Shown here piece by piece: positions 8,564 to 17,372 of a DNA stretch of 64,000 nucleotides. The notes beneath the pieces were generated by a model, which saw nothing but the letters and a program-made list of their open reading frames with translations, made no database searches and had not been told where the DNA came from. Source of the DNA: Sediminitomix flava (lineage in GTDB: Bacteria; Bacteroidota; Bacteroidia; Cytophagales; Flammeovirgaceae); contig NZ_QGDO01000001.1 in NCBI RefSeq assembly GCF_003149185.1, forward strand, positions 1,178,001 to 1,242,000, given 5' to 3'. Position 1 is the first letter of the stretch. Every line of letters starts with the position of its first letter. A program made the translations under genes and the position numbers.

Positions 8564-10240
8564 ATGGAAAAAAGGCCAGCTGAAGATAAAGTCAACTTTT
8601 GGACTAAGCTTATTGACCCCAAGAATATTTATACCATAGAACAAAAACTCCTTATCATCATTTGTTTTGGGGCTGCTATGGGGTGCTCTTCCTATATGTT
8701 GGTTGAAATCCCATTCTTTACTTTTTCTCTTGACACTTTATACAAAATTTGGCTACCAATCAGTTATGCCTATATAACTTATCTAGCCCGATACAAAGGA
8801 AAATTTGTTGTTCCCTTTATTCTACTTCCACTTAATACCTTAAGCTTCGCAATTTATACTTGGTTTACGGAAGGTGGCCCCACGGGTATTTCTCCCATGA
8901 TGTTTTTCAACTCGGTGGTAGTTTTCTCACAAGTTGTAAAACCTAAACGCTACCCAATTGTAGCAGCACTTTATATTTTAGTTACTGTATTTCTTACTTT
9001 AGACTACATTGATTATCAATCGATAAATTTCATTGCTTTAGAACTCAAAGAAAAACATCGAATTGTATTAATGATTGCAGCAACACCATTTATTGGATTT
9101 ACAACTTCTGCATTTCGTTCAAGCCTAGAAGATCATCGGAAAAAAATATCTGTACAAAACCAAAGCTTAAAAGAGAGCACACAGAAATACCAAGACCTCG
9201 TAGAGTCTATTCAAGACAATGTCTTTTTAGCCACATTAGACCAAAATAGAAGGTTTACTTACCTTAGCCCTTCTGTCAAACATATTCTTGGCTACGAACA
9301 AGACGAGCTTCATTCTTTTGATGATATTTTAATTGAAAAATTCGTTTTTGGTGGATTAAATTTCAAAAGTGAAGTTGAGGTAAAAGGTAAAAATGGTCAA
9401 CAACTTTTTTTAAATATTCGAATCTATAAACACATTCATGAGAATAAACTGATCGGCTATGAATGTGTCGTCCAAGATGTCACTTCTAGAGTAATTCACG
9501 AAAGGAGTTACGAGAAAACAATTAAAGAACAAAAAGAACTTAACGAGCTGAAATCTAAGTTTCTTTCAATGGTCACTCACCAATTTCGAACACCGCTTTC
9601 AGTCATTCAAACCTCTGTTGATCTTATCCGAATAAGGGTACGAAAACTGGCTATTCAAAATCTAAATATTGACAAAAATACCAATCAAATCTACCAAGCT
9701 TTAGAGCAGTTGATCAACTTGATGGATAACCTACTCACACTTAATAAAATTGAAGCAAATAAAATCAAGTTCTCGCCATCGGTCATTGACTTTCCAGAAC
9801 TTGTGGAAAAAATTATTGGTCAATATAAACTTATTCAAACCAATGGACAGCAAGTAGAATTGAAAATAGAAGGTGAACCCAAACCCGTTTTGATGGATGA
9901 AAAACTCATGGAAAATGTGGTATCTAATCTCATCTCAAATGCTTTGAAATACTCAAAAGGAAAGCAAAACCCTATCTCAGAAATAATGTATGATGAGGAT
10001 CAATTAGTATTCAAAGTAACAGACTATGGCATTGGTATTTCTGAGTCCGATATTCCAAACCTTTTTCAACCGTTTTTCAGAGCCAATAACACAGACCATA
10101 TCAAAGGAACAGGAGTAGGTTTATCGGTGGTCAAAGAATTTGTAGATATCCACCATGGAGATATTCAAGTAGAAAGTGAAATGAATAAGCAAACGACTTT
10201 TACCCTTAAATTTCCATACTTGGAGGGGCAGAAGAATTAG
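8564..10240 (+). CDS. Membrane sensor histidine kinase with PAS domain
   Basis: The protein has 558 residues. About five to six membrane segments lie between residues 27 and 190, with little periplasmic loop. A coiled linker and a PAS domain (about 200-315; FTYLSPSVKHILGYEQDEL) follow. The HisKA domain has the phospho-accepting His at about 339 (MVTHQFRTPLS), and the HATPase domain has an N box (NLISNALKYS), G1 (DYGIGIS) and G2 (GTGVGLSVVKEF). The membrane portion probably senses a membrane-embedded or intracellular signal. No response regulator is adjacent on either side, so it is an orphan kinase here. Confidence 0.9.
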   Translation: MEKRPAEDKVNFWTKLIDPKNIYTIEQKLLIIICFGAAMGCSSYMLVEIPFFTFSLDTLYKIWLPISYAYITYLARYKGKFVVPFILLPLNTLSFAIYTWFTEGGPTGISPMMFFNSVVVFSQVVKPKRYPIVAALYILVTVFLTLDYIDYQSINFIALELKEKHRIVLMIAATPFIGFTTSAFRSSLEDHRKKISVQNQSLKESTQKYQDLVESIQDNVFLATLDQNRRFTYLSPSVKHILGYEQDELHSFDDILIEKFVFGGLNFKSEVEVKGKNGQQLFLNIRIYKHIHENKLIGYECVVQDVTSRVIHERSYEKTIKEQKELNELKSKFLSMVTHQFRTPLSVIQTSVDLIRIRVRKLAIQNLNIDKNTNQIYQALEQLINLMDNLLTLNKIEANKIKFSPSVIDFPELVEKIIGQYKLIQTNGQQVELKIEGEPKPVLMDEKLMENVVSNLISNALKYSKGKQNPISEIMYDEDQLVFKVTDYGIGISESDIPNLFQPFFRANNTDHIKGTGVGLSVVKEFVDIHHGDIQVESEMNKQTTFTLKFPYLEGQKN

Positions 10241-10356
10241 ATTTCTATTTATCCATAAATAAGACTATTGCTTAGAATCATTGTTAATAGTTAAATTATT
10301 ATCTTGTGATAGGTATATTATTTTTTCAATTCATTATAACCTCAACACTTTTTCAT

Positions 10357-11148
10357 ATGAGATTTTTAGTTTTAGTATTTCTTCTTACTTCATTCATAAA
10401 CTATGTAAAGGCTCAAGATTATATTGATTTTGATTATCATCGTGATTATCAAAATATTCTTAAAGAGTCTAAGGTTGATTCATCATCCATTAATTTCACC
10501 TCTCTTTTCAATCGATTTTTAAAAGGTGATTCAACTTTGACTAATTATGAAATGATAGCCATGCAAATTGGATACACTGATAACGAAAACTATTGGCCCT
10601 ATCAAGATATTATGCCAGAAAGAGAAGTTTGGAGTTTAAATGAAGCAGGTAAATATAAAGAGGCAATTAAGACTTGTGAGCAAATTCTATTAAGTAATCC
10701 ATTCAATATTCTTGCAAACCGAGAAAAAAGTTATGCATTCAAAAAATTAAACCAAGCTGATAGTGCATCCATTTACTTTGACCGTTTTGACAAAATTGTT
10801 ACTAGCTACCTTTCAACAGGAAATGGAACATCATATGAAAACTCTATTTTCGTAATGTCTCCTGCTGACGGACAATGGATAATCAAACTAGCTTTCCAAA
10901 GTGGTATTTGTTATATGGGATCAGGTAGAGATGAACAAGGTTATTTTCATGATATCTTAGGTCTTAAAATGGAAGAAGATTCTGACGATTGTATAAACCT
11001 TTACTTTAATATAGCTCATGCTTCAAAAAGAATGTTTGGACCAGAGATGAGTGAAGATCTTGAATCTCTGATAGAAGAAGAGACAACTGAAGACAAAAAA
11101 ATTAAAAAGAGAAAAAGAAGAAAAAACAGAAAGAAGAAAAACTCCTAG
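10357..11148 (+). CDS. Exported DUF4919-like tetratricopeptide protein
   Basis: The protein has 263 residues from the ATG at 10357, which gives a clean Sec signal peptide ending in VKAQ. An upstream GTG at 10306 is in frame but adds a poor N-terminus. After the signal come INFTSLFNRFLKGDSTLTNYE, a TPR-like pair (about 100-150: EAGKYKEAIKTCEQILLSNPFN) and a C-terminal globular half (about 165-240). This layout fits the DUF4919 family, whose role is unknown. The C-terminus is a run of about 17 mostly Lys/Arg residues after an acidic stretch, an unusual tail for an exported protein. Confidence 0.72.
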   Translation: MRFLVLVFLLTSFINYVKAQDYIDFDYHRDYQNILKESKVDSSSINFTSLFNRFLKGDSTLTNYEMIAMQIGYTDNENYWPYQDIMPEREVWSLNEAGKYKEAIKTCEQILLSNPFNILANREKSYAFKKLNQADSASIYFDRFDKIVTSYLSTGNGTSYENSIFVMSPADGQWIIKLAFQSGICYMGSGRDEQGYFHDILGLKMEEDSDDCINLYFNIAHASKRMFGPEMSEDLESLIEEETTEDKKIKKRKRRKNRKKKNS

Positions 11149-11158
11149 GGTTCGCTAT

Positions 11159-11192
11159 AAAAAAAGGCAACACATTTCTGTGTTGCCTTTTT
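11159..11192. terminator. Bidirectional terminator (copy 1 of a duplicated hairpin)
   Basis: The perfect 14-bp stem AAAAAGGCAACACA/TGTGTTGCCTTTTT with loop TTTC separates the convergent DUF4919 and thioredoxin-fold genes. The same hairpin, loop included, recurs at 12219. Confidence 0.9.
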
Positions 11193-11216
11193 CATTTGCA
11201 ATGCTCTCACATATAA

Positions 11217-12056
11217 CTATTGTAAGAGATCTTGCTTCAATTTATCTTTCAACTCTGATTGACCTTCATATGCTTCAACCTTTTTAGCGTATAACTCTGA
11301 AGAAGATTTATCACCTGTATTCCAACAAGCCCTTGCTAAAAGATAATTAGCAAAATGCTCATTTTCACCACTAAGATTTTTAAGTTTCCCCACAGATTTT
11401 ATAACTGATTTACACTGCCCTATCAGTAACTTATTGTAAATTTTTAGAAGCGCAAAATGATTCATTTTATCTTCATCTTTTGCTTTTTTTGCAATCTTCA
11501 TCCCTTTCGAGAAGAACTGGTTACTTTGAGTTAAAAAAGAGCGTTGTCCCGTACTTTTTAAAGTACTTATTTTTTCAGCATATGCAGAACCTACACTCTC
11601 TATAGCTGAAAGACTTTTTTCATTATCGAAATAAGATGTTAGGGCTACGTTTATGTTCGTTACATCATTTGGGTAAGACTTCAACAAACTTTCCATCTGG
11701 CCAACAGTTCTATAACCTGTTGTATTATGAAGTTTTTCCCCCCAGGCATTTAAGATCAATATTTCTGGAATCGCCTTGACAGAATATCTTGAGGCTACAG
11801 TAGCACTTCTATCAATATCAACTTTAATTGCAATAAAATTAGCACTCACAGCTTCCACCTTTTCGTCAGACCACACCTCTCTATCCATCAATTTGCAAGG
11901 CCCACACCAATCTGCGTAGAAATCTACAATCACAAGCTTATTCTGAGCTTGCGCTAACTTTAAACCAGTCTCAAAAGAATGTACCCATTTCACAGAAGCT
12001 TGGGAAGCTAAGGATACACATAATAAAGCAGTAACAATAAGAAGTTTTCTAAACAT
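11217..12056 (-). CDS. Exported thioredoxin-fold protein
   Basis: The protein has 279 residues. A Sec signal peptide (about 1-20, ASQAS) is followed by a thioredoxin domain at about 22-135 with the redox pair WCGPC at residues 50-54 and the cis-proline segment KAIPEILIL. A helical C-terminal half (about 140-279) may be TPR-like. It probably acts as a periplasmic thiol oxidoreductase or reductant; the CGPC centre suggests a thioredoxin-like reducing role, but the partner is unknown. It shares no operon with the neighbours: it is isolated by terminators on both sides. Confidence 0.85.
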   Translation of the reverse strand: MFRKLLIVTALLCVSLASQASVKWVHSFETGLKLAQAQNKLVIVDFYADWCGPCKLMDREVWSDEKVEAVSANFIAIKVDIDRSATVASRYSVKAIPEILILNAWGEKLHNTTGYRTVGQMESLLKSYPNDVTNINVALTSYFDNEKSLSAIESVGSAYAEKISTLKSTGQRSFLTQSNQFFSKGMKIAKKAKDEDKMNHFALLKIYNKLLIGQCKSVIKSVGKLKNLSGENEHFANYLLARACWNTGDKSSSELYAKKVEAYEGQSELKDKLKQDLLQ

Positions 12057-12218
12057 TTTAAAAGAAAGTTATATTAAAAAATCACACAAAAAGTTACAAT
12101 ATAAACGTAATAAACAATTGTTAAAATACAAAATTTGAAATTAAATATTCAACTGATTTAAAGACTGTTACACCCAACCCATCACATTACCCTAGACACA
12201 TAAATAAACTCTACATCT

Positions 12219-12249
12219 AAAAAAGGCAACACATTTCTGTGTTGCCTTA
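12219..12249 (-). terminator. Terminator of the ATPase gene (copy 2 of duplicated hairpin)
   Basis: About 30 bases are identical to the hairpin at 11159, including the TTTC loop. On the minus strand the stem runs into TTTTTT. It lies just after the stop codon of the DUF3686 ATPase and before the thioredoxin-fold gene. Confidence 0.85.
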
Positions 12250-12269
12250 TCTATTTCAATACTGAATAA

Positions 12270-15200
12270 TTAGTTCAATAATTCATTATCCGATTGCTCT
12301 GAGAATTGCTTCAAGACTTCCTTAATTCCGCCCAAGTTTTCGGCAAACTCAGCCAAATAAAGAAGGGCTTGTGCCATTTGTTGATCTCCTCCGCCAATGC
12401 CTTTCAGCTTATTATTCTTGCGAAATGTATCACAGATTTCATCCCAACGAACAGCTTCTGTTTCAGAGATTCGATCTGTCATGGATTTGAATTTTAAAAG
12501 ATTGGATTCAGCTCCTTTGGTCAAGGTCTGAGATTCTCCTTCGTAATGTGAAAGGATTAAATCTTCCAATTCTTTCTCATTCATAATCGGCATAACTTTC
12601 TCGACCATCTTGTTCATATTACGGTAAGAACCTTGCAATTTGAACGATGGCTCTGTTCGATAAGCATCTTCTTGAGCTGCCGAACGAACGTATTCTTGGT
12701 TTACTCGAAGTACGGTTTCTTGAATGCGAATCATCTTCTCCAACACCGAAAGACTTTCGTTCATTTCTTCATTGGAAATATTGCTTTCAAACTCCGCTCC
12801 TTCTCGATCTCCAGTTCGTGCAATCTTGATGAGTGTGTACAAATCTTTCTTACTTCTTGAAGTCAATTTCGACAAGACAGGATTTGAAGTTAGAGAGTTT
12901 TCGATATACGAAAGCTCAAAGGCTTCACTCGAATCACCGATAATTTCACCCAAGTTATAAGTATCTGCACGGTTGGCAAGCATATCTGGAATCTGGAATT
13001 TCGAGCCACTTTCCGTATAAGGGTTACCCGCCATTACGACACAGACTTTCTTTCCTCTGAAGTCATACGTTTTCGTTTCTCCTTTGTAAACCCCTTCAAT
13101 TTTTCGTTGGGCATCACAAAGGGAAATGAATTTCTGCAAAAACTCAGGATTACAGTGCTGAATATCGTCTAGATAAATCATTACATTGTCTCCCATCTCA
13201 AAGGAAAGATTGAGTTTTTCCAACTCTTCCTTCGCTGTTGCATTTGGGGCTTCCGCAGGATCTACCGACGTCACTTGATGCCCAATGGCTGGACCATTTA
13301 TTTTCATAAAAATCAATCCCAATCGGCTTGCCACATACTCCATCAAAGTTGTTTTACCATAACCCGGAGGAGAAACAAGAAGCAAAAGTCCCATACGGTC
13401 TACACGCTTTTCTTGCCCTGCCGCACCGATTTGTTTTGCCATATTATCTCCCATTAGTGGAAGATAGACCTCATCAATCAGTTTGTTTCTCACGAAAGAA
13501 GCCATCACTTTTGGCTTAAAGGATTCTAGTTTTACTTTCTTTTTGAAAGCTTCTAGAATAGATTTCTTTCGCTCTTTGAGTTCTTCAAACTGCTGAACAG
13601 TGACTTGCTGATATTTGGTCAACTTCGAGATAAACGCATGATAATCTAACAGGTATTTCCCTTCAGAAATCAAAGCGTGATCTCCAGCCATTCCTTCTAA
13701 TGTAAAACGTGTAGAAGCTTGCGCTACTGATTTTACCGTAGCATTAGAAATCAGCAGATAAGCCGTTTCTGTAATAGCTGATTGGAAATTCGCTTGTTCA
13801 TCTTCTGACAAAGATTTTAGAAATGCCTTCAACCATGCCTTCTGCAATTCGATTTGCTCCGCAATGCGGTCTTTTTGCATCGCTTTGGTTGTATCTGTAT
13901 AAGCTTTTCTTTTCCCTATTCCATCCAACTGACGAAGGAATTGCTTTTGTAATTCCCCTGCTGCAAAAGACACAGGGAATTCTTTTCCTTCTTCAATTAG
14001 ATCAAATAAGAAGCGGGCTGCCTGACGACTGTTGGCTTCATTCAATAAATGGAAAGATTGGTTAAAAGAAAGAATTAGGCTTTCCAAGTCTCGAAGTAAT
14101 TCTTCATGCTCATCGGTTTTATCGAAAACTTGAAGAATCAAACCCATACCTTTGATACGGTTTGACCATGTATCTTGCTCTGCTCTACCTAAACTATTCC
14201 AGAAGATTTGTGCTAACGTACGGTCATCGGCACTGTAACGAAGTAATGCTGCTCGGTGCTGAATGTCTACCAAAGAAGCTGCGATCAGACTTGCATCGAC
14301 ATCGTGCACTCCTTTTACATAACCTTCTTGATATCGGCTACTCATAAACTCCTGCAACAAGGCATTTCGTTCTTTGGTCTCCATATCCATAAAGGCATTT
14401 TCAGAGATATTCAGTTTACCTGCATTCAGTTCTTCTACAAACTGATACGCCAAGTATTCTGCTCTGTACACTTCATGGTTTTCAGAAACCACAGACTGAT
14501 GCCATACAGGTCTACAAGATTCTAAAGATTCGTCTTCAATTTTCTCATAGAAATTTGTACCCGACATATGATACCAAAGTGCATCGTCCTTGAAGACAAT
14601 ACTTGCTTCTAAGCTTTGCGTATTGACGGTAAACTGATGCTTTCCAAATTTGATCACATTGTCACCACCCACAAATAACTCTTGACGGTCTCTGAGTTGA
14701 CGGACAGCATCCTCCTTGATTGTTTTTAGCTTACTTTCAAGGTCATCTGCTTTGGTCGATTCCTCAATATCGGAAAGCTGCTGTACAATATCTCTGACCT
14801 TATCCACCATCATATCTGAGGCGAAATAGGCATTGATATCATTGATCTCTTTAAAACCTTTTGCCTTTCGGTCTACGCCTTTCAAAATACGATCGGCAGC
14901 AGACATCAAAGACATCGCACGTTTATTACGAGCTTCTTGAAGCTGTGTCTTTTTTCCTTCAAAAGCATTTGCCACTTCGTCTCGTTTCTCAACCAATTCG
15001 ATCAAGAACTCATCGAAGTCTGCAAATTTCCCTTCAAGCTCTTCAAGTTGAACCATGAGTTTGGTCAAGTATTCCTCACAGCGTTCGGGCGTATCACTCA
15101 CGTCCAAATAATTGGAAACCGCTTGAGAAATCAACTTGAGTTGTGCTTGGAATTCCGCTTTCGCTTCAGTGCCTAAAAGGTCTTTTCGTTTCGCTTTTTG

Positions 15201-17180
15201 CTTGGCTTTTACATTATTTAGCTTCGCAAAAATATCTGAAACGTTATCAATAATCTGTGTAGTGTGTGTGGCATCGTCAATTTTGAGGTTAGAAACCACA
15301 TCAATCAACAACTCCAAATCTGCGGAAGTCTGATCGAGAAATTCTCCAACTTCATCCACATCTACTACTTTTGTGGCTTCTTCTAACTTTTGAATGGCAT
15401 CTGTCACCCTATTTTCATAAGGTGCAAGCGCATCGTCACGAAGTAAAAACTCCACACATCGCCTTGAGAGTTTTTCTACATAATCTGCAATTTGCGTCTC
15501 GAAAGCTTCGATCTGTTCCTCATCCACATAACGAATATCTTTGAGAGAAATCAATTCTCCACGCATCGCTCGCAGTTCGGTCAGATCATCAACAAACTCA
15601 TCTACTCTTTCGTGTACTCTTCTGTCAATTGTTCGGAGTAATGCCGTTGCTTTTTCAGAAGATTCCTCCATGCGCTCTTTAGCATGTTTACGCATACGAG
15701 TCACCTTCTCAAATTCCTCAATCGCAGAATTTGCACTATCCTTGATGCTTTGTAGTGGTTCTTGCAAATTGAGTGCTTCTTCTTCAGCCAACCAATAATA
15801 GTTGTCCAAAGTAACAGAAGCATCACGAAGTAAATCGGAATACAAACCGTTGTAAGCATCTCCTTTTTGCGTGAGCAAAATAATCGCTCTACAATCGGAC
15901 ATGGCACGTACAATCTCCTTATTTCCTATTTTGAAAAGACGGCTATCTTTTTGGGCGGCATCATCGGCATTATCAGGATGAACGTAAGGTGTTTTCCAAA
16001 TCTGAAGTCCGTGATTTTTCTTGGCTTCTTCATCGGTTTTGAAATACACCAATTCTCCATTTTTGAAGAAAGAATAACCATGACAAGTCACAGGTGTTTC
16101 AACCCTTCTTTCAATGACATTGTATGAAAGCAAGATATATTCACCAGTAACAGGTTCATAGAATACATACATAGTGTCTTCCCCGTTTGGAGAAACAATT
16201 CTTTTCTCAAAATGAAGATGTTCTAAGCCACTTTCAAACTCCTTGTAATCTCCTGTCTGAAGATAGTATCCATTTGAGAAAATGATTCCTTGATCTTCAG
16301 GAAGAAGTACACAGGCATCAGCAATCGCATCAATACGACGTGCTTCTTTTAGCTTATCGTTATAGACAATGTATCGCCATTTTTTCTCTTGATACGGACG
16401 AATTTTGAGAATAATCAAATTCCCCATATCTGCATAAAGGATTTCGCCATCATCCAACGATTGATCGGCTACTTCTACCTCTTCTGCATAAATTCCTTCG
16501 CCTGTTTCAGTATTATCTTCAATTTTTACGGTCAGATCACCTCCAACAGTTTCTACAAAAAGTCTGTTTTTGATGGAAACATGTGGGTGTTTTCCCATTC
16601 TATGATCTTCACGACTTACTCTACTCCAAGAGAATTCGTGCTGATCGGCTTGTTTAAGCTCACTTTCCGCATTGTTTCGAACATATTTCAGTCCTCCACC
16701 ATCTACAATTTCCCATTTGAAAGCCTTGATATCTTTGATATTCTGACTCACACGGAAAATCATATACAGATTTGGTCCTTGCACCAAAAACTGCGAAAAG
16801 TAAGTATCCTTATAGTATTTGTATAATTCTTTGAAATGCTGTTCGAAAGCCTTGTCTGCTACCAATGATTGCCCATTGGCATGAAAGCTATGATCTTCCT
16901 TTCGGAAAGTGAACGTACTGAATACATCTGAAATCTGAATATCGGTACGCAAACCCAAATGTACATTGTAACCGAAGATAAAATGCTCTCCCACAGGTAC
17001 CATATCTCTTGCAATACAGTTGTTTTCTGTCGTGATACGATCTGTGGCTAAGAGTTGGGTTTCAATAGCTCCAAAAACTTTCTTTCGGGTCTCATTCAAT
17101 TGCTCGAGCCTCGTGCGAAGATCCTCGCCCTGAGTCTGAAGTCTTTTACGAATGATTTCGTAGGTTCCTGTTTCGAGCAT
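12270..17180 (-). CDS. Giant DUF3686/AAA ATPase (annotated elsewhere as DNA repair ATPase)
   Basis: The protein has 1636 residues with no signal or membrane segment. The N-terminal third fits DUF3686: NNCIARDMVPVGEHFIFGYNV near residue 55, then beta-rich repeats that read like a propeller. The middle (about 480-860) is long coiled coil. The C-terminal third carries an AAA domain: Walker A PPGYGKTT near 1271-1278, Walker B MIYLDDIQ near 1330, sensor 1 VVMAGNPYTESG and an arginine-finger-like MLANRADTYNL. The name DNA repair ATPase is inherited and not supported here. It is followed upstream by flotillin and YqiJ-like genes on the same strand, suggesting a membrane-tethered remodelling machine (inference). 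The 192-bp gap to flotillin holds structured repeats. Confidence 0.85.
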   Translation of the reverse strand: MLETGTYEIIRKRLQTQGEDLRTRLEQLNETRKKVFGAIETQLLATDRITTENNCIARDMVPVGEHFIFGYNVHLGLRTDIQISDVFSTFTFRKEDHSFHANGQSLVADKAFEQHFKELYKYYKDTYFSQFLVQGPNLYMIFRVSQNIKDIKAFKWEIVDGGGLKYVRNNAESELKQADQHEFSWSRVSREDHRMGKHPHVSIKNRLFVETVGGDLTVKIEDNTETGEGIYAEEVEVADQSLDDGEILYADMGNLIILKIRPYQEKKWRYIVYNDKLKEARRIDAIADACVLLPEDQGIIFSNGYYLQTGDYKEFESGLEHLHFEKRIVSPNGEDTMYVFYEPVTGEYILLSYNVIERRVETPVTCHGYSFFKNGELVYFKTDEEAKKNHGLQIWKTPYVHPDNADDAAQKDSRLFKIGNKEIVRAMSDCRAIILLTQKGDAYNGLYSDLLRDASVTLDNYYWLAEEEALNLQEPLQSIKDSANSAIEEFEKVTRMRKHAKERMEESSEKATALLRTIDRRVHERVDEFVDDLTELRAMRGELISLKDIRYVDEEQIEAFETQIADYVEKLSRRCVEFLLRDDALAPYENRVTDAIQKLEEATKVVDVDEVGEFLDQTSADLELLIDVVSNLKIDDATHTTQIIDNVSDIFAKLNNVKAKQKAKRKDLLGTEAKAEFQAQLKLISQAVSNYLDVSDTPERCEEYLTKLMVQLEELEGKFADFDEFLIELVEKRDEVANAFEGKKTQLQEARNKRAMSLMSAADRILKGVDRKAKGFKEINDINAYFASDMMVDKVRDIVQQLSDIEESTKADDLESKLKTIKEDAVRQLRDRQELFVGGDNVIKFGKHQFTVNTQSLEASIVFKDDALWYHMSGTNFYEKIEDESLESCRPVWHQSVVSENHEVYRAEYLAYQFVEELNAGKLNISENAFMDMETKERNALLQEFMSSRYQEGYVKGVHDVDASLIAASLVDIQHRAALLRYSADDRTLAQIFWNSLGRAEQDTWSNRIKGMGLILQVFDKTDEHEELLRDLESLILSFNQSFHLLNEANSRQAARFLFDLIEEGKEFPVSFAAGELQKQFLRQLDGIGKRKAYTDTTKAMQKDRIAEQIELQKAWLKAFLKSLSEDEQANFQSAITETAYLLISNATVKSVAQASTRFTLEGMAGDHALISEGKYLLDYHAFISKLTKYQQVTVQQFEELKERKKSILEAFKKKVKLESFKPKVMASFVRNKLIDEVYLPLMGDNMAKQIGAAGQEKRVDRMGLLLLVSPPGYGKTTLMEYVASRLGLIFMKINGPAIGHQVTSVDPAEAPNATAKEELEKLNLSFEMGDNVMIYLDDIQHCNPEFLQKFISLCDAQRKIEGVYKGETKTYDFRGKKVCVVMAGNPYTESGSKFQIPDMLANRADTYNLGEIIGDSSEAFELSYIENSLTSNPVLSKLTSRSKKDLYTLIKIARTGDREGAEFESNISNEEMNESLSVLEKMIRIQETVLRVNQEYVRSAAQEDAYRTEPSFKLQGSYRNMNKMVEKVMPIMNEKELEDLILSHYEGESQTLTKGAESNLLKFKSMTDRISETEAVRWDEICDTFRKNNKLKGIGGGDQQMAQALLYLAEFAENLGGIKEVLKQFSEQSDNELLN

Positions 17181-17208
17181 TGTCGTATTTTTTGAATTGA
17201 AAAATATA

Positions 17209-17350
17209 TATCACTATTCTTAGAGTTAGCGAAGCGATCTAAGAATCTATTCACGAGATAAAGCTTTATAAAAAAATTTCTGCGTTTTGAGTCTGAAGAC
17301 TCTTGCTTTATTCATGAATTTGAAGATCACTTCGTTAACTCTTCAAATAG
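17209..17350. repeat. Intergenic hairpin repeats with conserved 13-nt loop
   Basis: Hairpin 1 (17216-17246) has stem ATTCTTAGA/TCTAAGAAT and loop GTTAGCGAAGCGA. Hairpin 2 (17318-17348), inverted, has stem ATTTGAAGA/TCTTCAAAT and a loop that on the minus strand reads GTTAACGAAGTGA. Between them is the palindrome GAGTCTGAAGACTC (17289-17302), which also occurs in the repeats at 30834 and 39334. Stem sequences differ but pairing is kept. Confidence 0.75.
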
Positions 17351-17372
17351 TCTAATCAGGTTTTACTTTTGA

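Noticed and set aside
11159-12249. Two identical 30-base repeats about 1.06 kb apart as a possible CRISPR fragment
   Set aside because: Only two copies, each a self-complementary terminator at a gene end, and a gene lies between them; no cas genes.
16389-16826. 145-codon plus-strand frame inside the giant ATPase gene
   Set aside because: It is antisense to a strongly supported coding region; no start signal or recognisable domain.
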